Positions 47,213-59,694 are shown, counted from the first letter of the stretch. The stretch is DNA of 64,000 nucleotides from Bugulina stolonifera (GCA_935421135.1 OW285188.1:8288733-8352732); one strand, 5' to 3'. Made by a program: numbers and translations. Notes: generated by a model from the letters alone, not told the origin.

Positions 47213-49117
47213 ATGCACTAGTTCTGTCAAGTGAGTTGTCTGTCTACAAGCATTCCACCTTCTATTACAGATATAATTTCTATCATCAGTGATCCTATTT
47301 TTTGTATCTCTGGCTAACATGTAGATATAAATACACCATCCCATTCGCTTACATTAGAGGTTACGCATAGTAATACATGTTTCACATTACTTTAAGTTGC
47401 ATTGCTATGAATTGTATAATAGTAATAGACTTACAGGTATTTACAGTCTGCCTCACAATCTCTCTGCCTCCTGCCTCTCTCTCTTACTTGCAAAGTTGAA
47501 GTGGTAAAATCAAAGTTCAGCAGTAAACAGCTTCAAGACAAAGCTTTGTGCTGTATTAAACCCAATGGACTTGGACTCTATCTTGTTGGTGAACAGCTAA
47601 TTTTTTAAAGGCTAGCAAATAGCAGTAGGGTAGTGGTTAATAATGCTTAGGTTTAAATCCACTTAATGAGTTGACCATTTTTCAGTTTCACAGTTTACCT
47701 TTTTGAGTAAATCGACAGATGTTGGCGCAGTATTCTCTCTATAGACGTTTAACGACCACTTGCTTGTGATTAATGATGAAAAACTATTTCAACTCCTCAG
47801 AACTCCATCTAAAAATGTCATCATCTAACTTTTCTGGTACTGCCCAACGTCTGATACTGCTATATAAATTATATTTTGCTATTCAAAGAATTTAACATGT
47901 TAATGGTAGTGATTCTACCACAGGTACTTCTACGTAATGCTCTGTTAGTGTAAACAATCGTGATGGAGACTTGAACTGCAGAGTTGTTGCGCTACATGCT
48001 GCCCTGTGTGTTCGAGGTAAATGGTTGAAATTAGTAAGGTATGAAAGTCGCTTGCAGCGCAGAGAAATGAGACCTGCTTCGATTGTCAAATATTACACCT
48101 TGTTTAAAGTATTGTTCTAATTGTTTAGATGCTGTCAGTCACCAGATGTTGATGCTCTCAATTAATGTTCCTGAAAGTTGAGAAGACCCAGATACAAGCA
48201 TCTTAAATGGGATCCTTGTTAAGAACACCTTGCACTCTGACAATGTCAGAAAAGGTATTAACATTGTTCTTGTACACATCACTAACCAGTAGTGCATAGG
48301 CCTAAAATACAGCTATGTTTGATAATATTCATTTTCAACAGCGGAATATGTCTCGGGTTGACACAAATTGTGAATGGGTGCAATTCCCATGGGGTTTCAG
48401 TACAGGTGATGTGCTGTGTTCAACCTTGTTTAGTCTCACAAGACTGCGTCCGCCTGAACACACACGGTCATGATGTACGAGTATAATATATGGGTATATC
48501 CATTATATAACTTATAATTATATTGTTTCTCAACTGTATAATAAATCATCTGTGGTCTTTTGCTTTGCACTTAGATGGGCGTAGCATATTTTACTAGCGG
48601 GTTCGGAGCACTGTATACCCACATAAGTTTGCTGTATGTCACCAAAAAGCAGCAAACACCACAGCGTCTGCCCCTCAGTAATTGGCCAATCTTGTGGCGT
48701 TGCAAAGAATTCGGGTGCTAGTGATGATTTGTATAGTGCATACCGCATATACATGTACATGCATGGTATTTCTGGCATAGGCCTCCATTAAAAATAATAT
48801 AGCATACACCACGTATAACTTTGTAAAAGTACATGCCCACCTAGCTACACTGTTATCATTTCAATGTTTTCATTTCTTGCAGAAGTTGTCTTCTCTCCAT
48901 TTAGTGTTGGTCGTAGTCTGTTGTCACTTTAATTGATGATGATACATGTTTGTGTTAACTACTTATTAAACCAAACCAAATAAAATGATTGAAATGGGGA
49001 ACTCCAATTATTTAGGCACCTAAACATTATATTGTGTACTTCCCCTTGAAACAAAAAGCATAATCTAATACACAATGAGACACGATTGATTGAATTGAAA
49101 GTCGTTTTACATGGCAC
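47213..49117. other. No supported gene
   Basis: Contains open frames 47892-48089 (minus), 48292-48486 (plus) and 48530-48778 (minus, TPQDWPITEGQTLWCLLLFG). The last is the most protein-like and may belong to the neighbouring MULE element, but there is no motif to support this. Confidence 0.35.
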
Positions 49118-49460
49118 CTACAAATGAACAGGCTTTGACTTGACCATAAATGGCTGACACGCATTGATTTCAAAGCTAGTATTACATTTTTTATCTCTAT
49201 TGGTAAAATATACGATGCAATGGCCAATAGCTTCTAGAAAGTCTTCCGTATTTTCTCTTCTATAGTCTGCTACCAACCGATGCAGACTGTTGCGTAATGG
49301 CCTTGTTTCTGTCAATTCTTTCTTTACGGCTGGTTCACCCCTGTCTGCCAATTCTAGTGCAACCTGTATTGACACATCTTCTGTTTTGATTATTGAAATT
49401 AACTTCTACACATTGGGATGTCTGTGTCCAACCAAAGACCTGATCCTACAGGAAGATTGT
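49118..49460 (-). pseudogene. MULE (Mutator-like) transposase C-terminal fragment
   Basis: The minus strand reads RSLVGHRHPNV, stop, KLISIIKTEDVSIQVALEL, then LRNSLHRLVADYRRENTEDF and LEAIGHCIVYF. In animal MULE transposases the end of the core has the pattern G-x-x-HP-(N/S)-(I/V)-W-x-(L/F)-I, a variable helix, then a (V/I)xxYxxR...(Y/F)LxxIxH segment; this matches well. The stop stands where the Trp of HPxxW would be. The plus-strand counterpart on the other palindrome arm (54864-54950) has an intact HPSIWKLISII but is cut short. Zinc-finger and catalytic regions are not present. Confidence 0.6.
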
Positions 49461-50067
49461 GGCGAATAAATATTTTAGTAAGAAAGCAGACACAGCCCGA
49501 ATATGTACATCTAGGCCTACATGTATATGTATAACTATGTAAATTTCAATAGATTGCCCTAGTACGGGTTGCTAGTCAGAGAATTAGTATTTAGCTGGCA
49601 TTTACATGTAGTTAGCATATGTCGCAATAATTGAATCAAGTTATTAAGCAATAATACAAACATACGAGTACATGTACTAACATAAATGTACATTATATCA
49701 CATGCCTAAAATAATGCTTAAAACCAAAATTTTGCTCATAGAAAATCATTTTATTTACTTTAGACCAACATACAATTCCGCATCCTGTGACCACACAACA
49801 TTCTGTTTGTGAACTTTCACTGAATTCATTATCTGTTTTCGGAATCAGTTGCAGTTGGCCAGTTGTATTACATAAGTTTAATATCTAAACTAGTAGAAAA
49901 TTCAAGGGAATACCAAATGAACAGAAAGAATAATAAAATTTTTCTGTATTAATGACATGTACTGGTATATCAATAATGCACACACAATGTTTTGCTCGGC
50001 CCTATCTCAATTCTGTGGCCATGTCAGTGACACTGTTTTTCACAAAATGTACATATTTCAACCATTT

Positions 50068-50165
50068 GGTACTAATAAGCTATTGGTCATATTTAGAAGT
50101 TGTCCTCTCCCAAGAGATCATTTGGGAGAGGACAACTTCTGATTATGATCAATGGGCAATGTTCA
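50068..50165. mobile_element. Foldback MITE, family A copy 2
   Basis: Hairpin with arms TTTAGAAGTTGTCCTCTCCC and GGGAGAGGACAACTTCTGAT, related to 11193-11343. It is duplicated at 54030-54125 as part of the palindrome arms. Confidence 0.85.
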
Positions 50166-50502
50166 GTCCATAGAATTTTATGGTTCAGCCCCACCTAGCC
50201 ATTCCAAACACAACCAATATTAGCTTACCTTGTATCACCTTGACATAGGGAGCACAGCTTCCCATTATTACCAAATAGGCTCAAGCAAAGTGGCCAGAGA
50301 CGAAAACTGCATTAACTTTGTACAATTCATTTTCTGTAGCACTATGTTTTGGTACGTCATGTCGTTAAAAGGGTTAATTCTATTCTACATTATTATATAA
50401 CAACTAAAAGTTCACGAACTACTAAAAATGCAAAGCCAACAGTTCTCGCATAAGCATGAATTCAAATTTATAGAACTATTTACAGTACACGATAGAAATT
50501 GC

Positions 50503-50690
50503 CTCTAGTTGCATGCAAATCCCATAATATTTTATTCAGTATCTTATCCATACTTGTGACTTTGTATATAATTAGCAACTATTAGACTATTACTACATGT
50601 AGTAATAGTCTAATAGTTGCTAATATACAAAGTCACAAGTATGGATATGATACTGAGTAAAATACTATGGGATTTGCATGCAACTAGAGT
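50503..50690. repeat. Long hairpin with about 94-bp arms
   Basis: Arms meet with no loop at 50597/50598 (CTATTACTACATGTAGTAAT across the centre). Outer ends are CTAGTTGCATGCAAATCCCA and its complement near 50690. Only scattered mismatches. Non-coding. Confidence 0.93.
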
Positions 50691-50717
50691 TATGCCCCTG
50701 GTCTGATAACGATAGAG

Positions 50718-50992
50718 GGAAATTTTAAAAAAGGCAGTTCAAAACAGGACGTTTTACAACTGGACAGTTTGAAACAGCACAGCTCGAAACTGTGTAGATT
50801 ACATTTAGAAGAACAAAACTTGCAGATAATTAATTTTATCTAATTAATATAACTGATTAAATGAACAAAATAGTATTAAAAACAAAAATTAGTTGAAATC
50901 TAGTGGTTGGGGCGTGGGATTAGGCGTTTCGAACTGTGCGTTGTTGAACTGTCCACTTTCGAAACGTCTCGTTTCGAACTGTCTTTTTCGAA
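50718..50992. mobile_element. MITE with iteron-bearing inverted repeats (TTCGAAAC family)
   Basis: Inverted ends of about 75 bp, each made of repeated (G)ACAGTTCGAAAC-like 14-15-bp words. The left end is eroded (GGCAGTTCAAAACAGGACG), the right end sharper (CGTTTCGAACTGTCTTTTTC on the plus strand is the reverse form). The interior is AT-rich and non-coding. Confidence 0.7.
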
Positions 50993-51004
50993 CATTTGCA
51001 CATT

Positions 51005-51376
51005 TGTACCAAATAACCAAGTTACACCTATTTTATGTGGATCCTTGGTTTTTGATATTTTAATGTGTTACGGTCACTCCTGGTAATACCAATTCTACGA
51101 CCAGCAGGCTGTTGGCTTTACTCAGTGCTAGGTGTATATACGTATACAATGTACATGTATATGTGATTGTATGGTTGGATGATATGTAGGGGTGGGTAAC
51201 TTATCAGAGAAGTATACGTGTAGATTGTATACGTATATAAACGTAACAATAAGTAAAACCAACAGCCTGCTGGTCGTAGAATTGGTATTACCAGATTGGC
51301 TGTAACATATTCAAACATGAAAAACCAAGGATCCATACAAAAATAAGTGTCATTTGGTTATTTGGTTACTTGGTAC
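51005..51376. mobile_element. Foldback element with about 110-bp terminal inverted repeats
   Basis: The left arm begins TTGTACCAAATAACCAAGTT and includes AATTCTACGACCAGCAGGCT; the right arm includes AGCCTGCTGGTCGTAGAATT and ends in ACTTGGTACAA. A short centre (about 51120-51260) has TATACGTATA-type words. No coding sequence. Confidence 0.85.
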
Positions 51377-51769
51377 AATGCACATATTATACATGTAGAT
51401 GTACATGTGTGCGTATTAAACACAGTTCCACAAAGGGGTACAGTGTTTGCTACAAATTGGGGTACGTTGTTTGCTACATGACTGCTAAGGGGTACCTAGG
51501 CTAAAAGAGGTTGGTTATACAGTGATGATTTTTTAATCAAGGGATTTATAACTATATAGAAGTTCGGAAGTGTAGAAATTCTAGATTGCCTTTGTTCTTC
51601 ATAAAAAGTTAATCGGGGAAAGCTGTTTTATTTTATCCAGCAGCAAATTTAACCATTAATTACATGTAGTTTTAATATTAAGCGTGAGAAATTTTTATTG
51701 TAATAATAGTTATAGTTTTATAATAATCAACCTGTCCATGCAGGATGATGTTTTGCTGAGGTGCTGCTT

Positions 51770-53085
51770 ATGATTTGACAATAAACCATTATATTCACAA
51801 CTTGCTGTGCAAATGAAGAAACAGTGCTACAATTAAGTACTTTTAAATAAATATCATGTAATATTGGTATGCAAATAATATACATGTAATATCGAAGTCC
51901 TACTTTCAACCGATATCCATCTAACAGAATTGTATTTTACTGAGCCTAGGTGACTGATGCAAAAAAAGCTGAGCTTAACCAGTGTGAAAACCATAAAACA
52001 CTAGAATCGATGAAAGTTATATAATGCCTTACGCAGTTATCATATCACTAAATAATCAGTAAATAAAAATTTCAAACCATACTGAATTTGTATACTTGTT
52101 TAACTGATGCATTTTAATAATGTATACATGCACTGCATACCACATGACTGCTAAGGGGTACTAACCTGACTAGACATTTTATAACTGGACAATTTGCAAA
52201 CTCAAACCCTAACCCCCCCCAAGATTCAGAACTTTAATTATTATATTTTTTTATTCTTGTGTTTTTTTAGTTTTCACAACAAACTTGTAGAGCACTAAAA
52301 TAAATTTGTTATCTATGGGCTATGCTCTTCTAAATGTAATTCTACACAGTTTAAAACGTTCCAGTTTCGAAACGTCTTGTTTCAAACTTTAGTTTTCAAA
52401 TGTTCCTTTGCCACTGAATTTGAAGGTAAAGACTGCAATCAGTTTTGAAGTCATAATACACACGATACACATATTGAATTGAATACACACAATGTCCTGT
52501 TTCAAGGGGATGGCAATGTTTGTAAGCATACACAAAAATGTCCTTGTAAATTCACAATCATGTCCACTTAATAAACATATACTACTAATAGCTTGTGTAA
52601 TATAGAATGCTGCTATATCACGGGTTCCCAACCTTTTTTTAGCCCAAGTACCCTAGCAGTCATGTGGCAAGCAACATACCCCTTTGTAACAAAACACTGT
52701 CTTTGGTCTAATTCGATTAATGTTGCATGTATACATTATTAAAATGCATCACTTAAACAAGTATACAGATGCAGTATAGTAGGAAATTTTAATTTATCAA
52801 TTATATAGTGATAACTGCGTCGTCTGCGTAATATAACTTTCACTGACTGTAGTGTTTTATGGCTTTCACACTGGTTTAGCTGAACTTTATTTGCATCAGT
52901 CAATTAAGCTCAGTGAAATATAGTGTTCAATTATATGGATATCAGTTGAAAGTAGGATTTCGATATTATATTCTTTGCATACCAATATTACATGATATCT
53001 ATTTAAAATTGCTTGTATAACTGTTTCTTCTTTGCACCGCAAGTTGTGGATATGATGGTTTATTGTCAAATCATAGGCCTTTAGG
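51770..53085. repeat. Inner inverted repeat with 350-380-bp arms
   Basis: About 51770-52140 pairs with about 52715-53085 in inverted orientation (for example TAATATTGGTATGCAAATAA against TTCTTTGCATACCAATATTA). Between them are iteron-type sequences (52170-52230 and 52340-52410) and a terminus CACGGGTTCCCAACCTTTTT near 52619, which resembles a hAT end. This is the centre of the large palindrome. Confidence 0.8.
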
Positions 53086-54029
53086 TCTACTTCATTGTAG
53101 AACTTTACTCAACTTGCTAGTGTAACATGTTGCTGTGCTTAATAAGCGTGGCTTATACGAAGAAGCAGACTATAAAAACCATAGAGTCTTTTACAGGTGG
53201 ATAATATGTTAGAACTCTCCACTGGTGCAACCATACCTGATGACCTTACTTTCATATAAATAAATCGTGGTGGTGGAAGTGCTGTTTACAGAGGTTTCAT
53301 ATAATAATCAAAAATGGTGAAATGATAATCAACATATACTGGTGCTGTGTAGGAAGAGACAGACTTGGATGTAAGGGATCTTTAAAGATGGATGGACCTC
53401 AGGTAGCCTAAGTAGCTTTAGTAGGATTCTTAAAAATTCTAGCTGGTAGATCTTAGGTAAAGGTAATGCTTTATTGGCTGTTAAATGTCAACATTGTGTG
53501 GAAATGTCATTCTTCTAGTCTTATAATATACTCGTGGATTACCAATTTGACCTTTATATATATTGCATATACATTGTATGTGTTACATTGTAATACATTT
53601 TCTTTATTCACTAACTGTATCTGCAAACTATTTTCAAAATGGCCACCACTTGGTATTATAAAAATAGTGTCTATGAATAAGTAAAATTCATACACCAGTA
53701 TTGTAACTAGTCCTATGGGGTAAGTTTTAATTCATGCTTATGTGAAAACTGTTGCTTTTGCATTTTTAATAGTTCATGAACTTTAACCTGTTATATAATA
53801 ATGTAGAATAGAATTAACCCTTTTAACGACATGATGTACCAAAACATAGTGCTACAGAAAATGAATTGTACAAAGTTAATGCAGTTTTCGTCTCTGGCCA
53901 CTTAGCTTGAGCCTATTTGGTAATAATGGGAAGCTATACTCCTTATGTCAAGGTGATACAAGGTAAGCTAATATTGGTTGTGTTTGGAATGGCTAGGTGG
54001 GGCTGAACCATAAAATTCTATGGGCTGAA

Positions 54030-54125
54030 CATTACCCATTGATCATAATCAGAAGTTGCCCTCTCCCAAATGACCTTCTGGAAGAGGACAACTTCTAGTT
54101 ATGATCAATAGCGTTTTAGTACCAA
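54030..54125. mobile_element. Foldback MITE, family A copy 3
   Basis: Reverse counterpart of 50068-50165 on the right palindrome arm, with arms CATAATCAGAAGTTGCCCTC and GAGGACAACTTCTAGTTATG. Confidence 0.85.
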
Positions 54126-54863
54126 ATGGTTGAAATACATTAGGTGAAAAACAGTGACATGACCACAGAAATTAAATAGGGCCTAGCAAAACATTGTATG
54201 TGCATTATTGGTACACATGTACATGTTGTTAATACAGAAAAAAAATCATTATATTTTTCCTGTATACATTCTATTATTTTCCATTTTCCATTAATTTAAA
54301 TATTAGAATATACATAGTAATTGGCTGCTGTCTAAGTTGTAGGTTTACACAGTAATCAGCAACAAATGCAAAGTGAATAGTTTAGTAGAACTATTCCCAA
54401 ACTAGATTTTTAGTTATTTACAATGAAGTGGCTGATGCATATCTAAAATGTAGTTTCAGCCAAAACAATGCAGCAACTATTTCATTAAGATGACATGGAA
54501 CTTTAAAAGATGGTAAAGTCAGAGCAAACCCCTCCTTGCTTTTTCTTTTTATGAGATGAATTCACTTAGCAAACTAATATTGACTACAAGCAGAATTCTG
54601 GTTTTAAAAAAATTCTTTTAGGCGTGTGAAATAATGCATATACATGTACATTGTACGTATGTATTGCTGCTAAATAACTTAAATAACTTGTTGGCATCAG
54701 TGAGACCTAACTAATACTAATTCTCTGACTAGCAACCCGTACTAGGGCAATCTTTTGAAATTGACATAATTATACATAATATACTGCACATGTAGATGTA
54801 CTGTATTCGGGCTGTGTCTGCTTTCTCACTAAAATATTTATTTGCCACAATCTTGCTGTAGGA

Positions 54864-54950
54864 TCAAGTCTTTGACTGGACAAAGGCATCCGAGTATATG
54901 GAAGTTAATTTCGATAATTAACAAAGATGATGTAGCAGTTCAGACTGCAT
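54864..54950 (+). pseudogene. MULE transposase fragment on the right palindrome arm
   Basis: Reads IKSLTGQRHPSIWKLISII followed by a stop-containing tail. It is the inverted paralogue of 49118-49460 and keeps the HPSIW motif that is broken there. Too short to function. Confidence 0.5.
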
Positions 54951-55211
54951 TGAAGTACTCGTGATGACATTATTAGTAATCATAATCAATCAACTTTTAC
55001 TCATGATGATAATTATATTAATCAACCATTTAATTCATGTAGCCTACTGGATTGTTGTTTCCATGTAAGTAAATTTATGTCTCACTCCTAGCAATGTATG
55101 CAGTCATTGCAACAAATATTGGAACATATTGGTATATAACAGTAATAATATTACTTGTAGATTTTATTATGGAACATCATTTTGTATTTTAGTGAGCATA
55201 AATCATTAAAT

Positions 55212-58200
55212 ATGGATGAGAGTATGAGTCAAAGCAGATGGAAGTTGGTACCCTTGAGGGAGAGACAATTAACCTTACCTGGACAGAGCCAGAGAGGCTC
55301 TCATTAACCCAGTCATCTGGTCACCACCGGCTACCTCCAGAAAGAGAAAGGCCAAAGCTGACGGTAATAACGTAGATCAGATAGAGCTCATTAAAAATGT
55401 GTATATTTATAACATCGTTGCAGTGGTATATGAAGGAACAATATTTATTGTACTATAAATATTTAAATATGATATACATGTAAGTCATTATGTATCACGT
55501 AGCGTAGCATACTACACCTGTCTGCTGCTAATCAATAACTGCATGCAGATACAATGCAGTTCTTATAAGTAGTTTACTAACAGTCAAGTACATGAAGTAT
55601 TGGCACAAAGTAATCATTCATATTGTACTTGTACATTATAATATACATGTAGATGTATGTATACGTTATAGATTCAAAGTTGTCTTCTCTCTATCTCCAC
55701 AAATGCATGTACGAGGAAATAACTCCCTATTATTGACACATTATGCACATTAGTGCCTATACTGTAATTCCTTGGTTCACATTACGCTGTAAGTCGGGTG
55801 CAGTAGTTGGCAGTAGCCAATAAGTAATAGACTAGACTCAACTATTCAGACTAGTTAATTATACATGTACATGTAGATACTAATAAGATAACATAGTATA
55901 GTTGTTGCAGAACCAGTGGTCAAAGTTGGGGGTCATGGAGGGATGCAGTTCCCCACCATAAATTTAAGGGGGTCTCTCAGACTGATAGACCCCCTACAAA
56001 TTACTATTATAATAATAGTACTAACTGGACCATATTTTACCTTAAGATCTTGGACCATGTTTTAACCTGAAGTTCTTGGATTTTGCACCATTTCCTTGTC
56101 TAATTTTGATAAAGTTTCCAGTTTTCGGGAGGGTGCTCCTCCCGGACCCTCCCCGCCGGTGCCTAGAGATCCCCCAACTCTTTTCTTAGACTTTGACCAC
56201 TGTGTAGAACACACAATGCAGCAAAATCTATCATGGAAACTACATATACATAATAAATAAGTACAGTAGTAATCATGGAAACTTAGTTGATGTACGCCAT
56301 TGAATCAAGTCCATTTTATATGTTAGGATATTGTGTTTAGCATTGAGGTCTATAATTACAGAGAAGGAGAAACTGGTGAGAGCTAAAGGTAAAACTGAGA
56401 CAGTTGCACTTCCTGTTGTACCAGCTGTATCTTCAGTAAATCTCAAGTCTGAACTTTTGCAGAGCCATTCTCTGTCTCAAGTCTCTGAAGAAGTCAGTAA
56501 ATATTTCAGTCTAAGTGTGGGTCTACCCATCTACCATCTCTATCCACATCAACACAGCTACCTACTCTATCTACACACGCACCAACTCCATCTATACAGG
56601 TACCAACTTCATCTATGCAGGTACCAACTCTGCATACGCAGGTACCAACTTCACTAATGCACCTACACTCTCCATCAATCCTTAGACCCTATCTATCTAC
56701 ATGTACACATATGCCAGCTATGTCTAGAAAACCTCCCTTTCCATCTGCACACCTACCATCTCCACTAATGCATCCACCCAGTGCATATGCACCTAGCGCT
56801 GGACCAATGAGAGGAATATACAGACCTGGTCCTAGGGCTATTCTGTGTAAGTATAGTCTGTAGATACGTTATAGTATTCTATATGAACACATCATCATCA
56901 TGTTTCAGCTTTCCCCACATTCATTCCTACTTTCTGCCATCTACCTCTGCATCTTCTCCCTGGTATTTCCAATTCAAGCATCTTCTCTCCTAAATAGTTC
57001 TTTTCTCCTCAACACATGACCAAACTATCGTAATCTCACCTCTAGGACTTTTTGCCTATCAGAATTATATGAACACATAACATTCTATTCTAATTAGTGT
57101 AACATCAAGTAATTTACAGGTGAGAGTGCTTATCATCACAGAGATGTGTACATAGTGTGTCACCATAGACAGCAGTTCCATACTATGAGTACAGAGATGC
57201 AGAAACTAGTTATACAAAAGCAACTAGATGGTTGTAAGACAGATATGACTATACTCCAGTATAACCAAATGATTGACAGACACATGGTAAGATAACTTCT
57301 GTAATTATATTACTGAGACAATTTCTTGTTAAATCTACAATAGCTCGCTGATTGTCTTTGAGAGGCAAAAGATACAGTGTTGGAATTATCTCCACATTAT
57401 ACTTTGATATTATTTTATATATAGAGACAGGCTGCACACACTGTAGAATAGTTAACACATCAATGAATAGATGAATGTACAATGTACATGTATATCAATA
57501 ACATGGATTTGTATAGATCAGAGTCTACAACATGTACTGTAAGTCTACTATTTTTTTCCAGGTTGAGTTCAATAAAGTGAGAAAGAATTACTCGCTAGGT
57601 GAGAGAAACCCAGAACTTCTGGAGGTCATTAGAAGGTCAATATTATATCAGGAAATGCAGAACCATAAGCAGCAGGTAAGTTATAAACTGTTTTATACTT
57701 TTTGCTAGATAAATTGTTGTATGTCTACTTGTTTGAATATAATGTTGAGCTTTTATTTAGACATAATGCAATCTAACATCTCTGATTAATCTACATGTGC
57801 GGAGGGAGTTATCTTCTCTCTGTGTTATGCTGTAAGAATGGTTCTATTCACCTGATAATTTCTTTCAGTTTTCATCACATGTACACAACTTCAAGTACAT
57901 TCATAAAGTTACATTAGATTGATAAAATTGAGGTATTACTGGTGTACTTATTGTCTAAGGCAAGGTACTACTACATGTAGGTAGGGTGAGGGTGTGATTG
58001 GGTAGTGGAGGGAGTAGAGGGTACCAAATAGAGAAAAAGCATGCTGAAGAATGACAGTATTCTGAGATAATTTCTGTGCTACATAGAAATAACTACATTA
58101 ATATACATTCATTAGGTTCTAAGGCTTAAAACAGGTACAACAGTACCTTTGAAACCTGAGAGAATACAGGCAACACATAATGACCTTGTCCAATACTCAC

Positions 58201-58671
58201 AGCATTCTACAGAAATTCTAGGTGCTGAGGGGACGATCCAAACCCACCGCACTGTGGTAAGTGGAACTCAACTATTTCGCAACTATTTGGTGCTTTTTTT
58301 TTAAAGATTTTTACTTCAAAGCTTTGACTAAGCTGTGACTTTAAATACCATGGACCTAAGATTACATGTTTCCATTTCCTGACACAACACAGCAGATTTT
58401 CACATCCAGCTACTAGAAAATTTTGCTATGGAGTTATTTTCAAAATTTTTTATAACTGAAATATTTGAAACTGTAGCCACAGGAAGTAAGAGAAGGTAAA
58501 ACTTGCATCACTGTCTTACAATCACAAGGAGGATGTAAACTAATAGATATGAATGCTTTAACAACCGAGGAGTTAGTAACTGAATATGATATTTCTACTC
58601 TACTAACCATGTCTAACTCTGCTCTGGATTTATACCTTAGAGCTGAGGAACTCAATCCAATAACTAATTGA
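55212..58671 (+). CDS. Unrecognised multi-exon gene, probably damaged
   Basis: Exons: 55212-55363 (MDESMSQSRWKLVPLRERQ; a 4-base insertion relative to the paralogue shifts the frame), 56362-56846, 57120-57286, 57562-57675, 58135 to about 58259 and 58477-58671 (ends YLRAEELNPITN, stop). The second exon starts Lys/Glu-rich, then becomes Pro/Thr/Ser-rich with imperfect QVPTSSM-type heptads. Exons three and four look helical and charged (TEMQKLVIQKQLDGCKTDM and LLEVIRRSILYQEMQNHKQQ), with His-rich YHHRDVYIVCHH at the start of exon three. Most junctions are in phase; a frame change inside exon two and between exons four and five is unresolved, so a missed exon or lesions are possible. No signal peptide or membrane helix seen. 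I cannot assign a family or function. Confidence 0.55.
55914..56202. mobile_element. hAT MITE with 8-bp target duplication
   Basis: 289 bp, starts CAGTGGTCAAAGTTGGGGG and ends ACTTTGACCACTG. Flanked by TGCAGAAC (55906-55913) and TGTAGAAC (56203-56210), one mismatch. Contains a GC-rich block CTCCCGGACCCTCCCCGCC like those at 23125-23195 and 32145-32235. Lies in the first intron of the unknown gene. Confidence 0.9.
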
Positions 58672-59530
58672 TCCATGCTGATATTGGGCTTTCAAGTTTG
58701 TTATTCTCCATTTTGTATGGACATAGAATATTATTTATTGTGTTCGCCTGTTAGTTCAGTTGTATACTTATTCAAATGTTTATTCTGTAACAAATAAAAT
58801 ATTTTACAAATGCAATATACGGTATACATGTAATTATACTATTTTATTCTTGAATAATACATGTATGCTGCATCTTTGTAAACTGTAAATGTTAAAATAC
58901 ACATGTACTATCATACATGGTATATAAATTATAACTGATATTGAATTTGTCATCTTTATTTCTTCTTTACAAACATAAAATTTTAAAATTGTATTCTACA
59001 ATTTATACTGCAAATATCCTGAACTGAACATACAAAGCTATCGGTTATACATGTAGGTGAAGACTAAACTAAAACAGAGAATCATACAAGTCAAATATTG
59101 TGTAGTATTTTAATGAACATGTACGAGTCATGTACACTTATAGTACCTCTGATAAAATATTTCCAATGCTTCATCTGAGACAAATTGAGAATATATTATA
59201 ATAATGCAGCCTACTGTAGAAATAAGTAGCCTGTTGTATATCGGCCAAGGAGATACAAGACCACAAGTAAGTTTTGCATGTTCAACTGTAAAGAGTACAG
59301 AAATGAAATGCATTATCAATATGCTGTAGATCTTTGTCAGTCATTGGGGTAACGTGGAGGTTTGTCAGGGTCATTGGCTGGTTGTCATGGATAAGCATGG
59401 TTTTCCACCAAACATGTCCTTGACATCTCCTTCATGTTATGTTTGTGCTGGGTAGCTTAGCCGCACAAAATACAGGCCAGATCAGCAAGAGAGAAAGAGA
59501 GACCGAACTGACTGACTAGACAGACTCTAG

Positions 59531-59694
59531 GGGGGGAGCAATCCTGCGCTAAGCAGCCCAAAATACGCAAGGAATGGAAGGCTACCTCTGGGAAACGGTA
59601 CTATGCAGTGTACGAAGTGGAACAAATGAGGTGGATACACGTTCACCCCACATGCAATCTTACAGATTAGCAGATCACAGACATGTAGCTACAT
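59531..59694. other. Short spacer with dispersed repeat word
   Basis: Includes GGAACAAATGAGGTGGATAC at about 59621, the same word as at 12027 and, inverted, near 22800. No gene seen. Confidence 0.5.

Larger units (their letters stand above)
49400..54950. repeat. 5.5-kb imperfect palindrome
   Basis: Left arm about 49400-50485 is the inverted copy of the right arm about 53705-54950. Landmarks: TGATCCTACAGGAAGATTGT against ACAATCTTGCTGTAGGATCA; CTAGTACGGGTTGCTAGTCA against TGACTAGCAACCCGTACTAG; and the same foldback MITE at matching distance in both. The 3.2-kb centre holds further nested inverted repeats and is not symmetrical overall because of later insertions. Confidence 0.9.
54965..59530 (+). 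repeat. Segmental duplication, copy 2
   Basis: Collinear with 40480-45300, including about 240 bp upstream of the start codon, all shared exons, the 3' flank and the CATTGGCTGGT...GCTGGGTAGCT block. It lacks the two LTRs and both hairpins of copy 1 but contains a hAT MITE (55914-56202) and the middle exons. It begins immediately after the right end of the palindrome. Confidence 0.85.
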
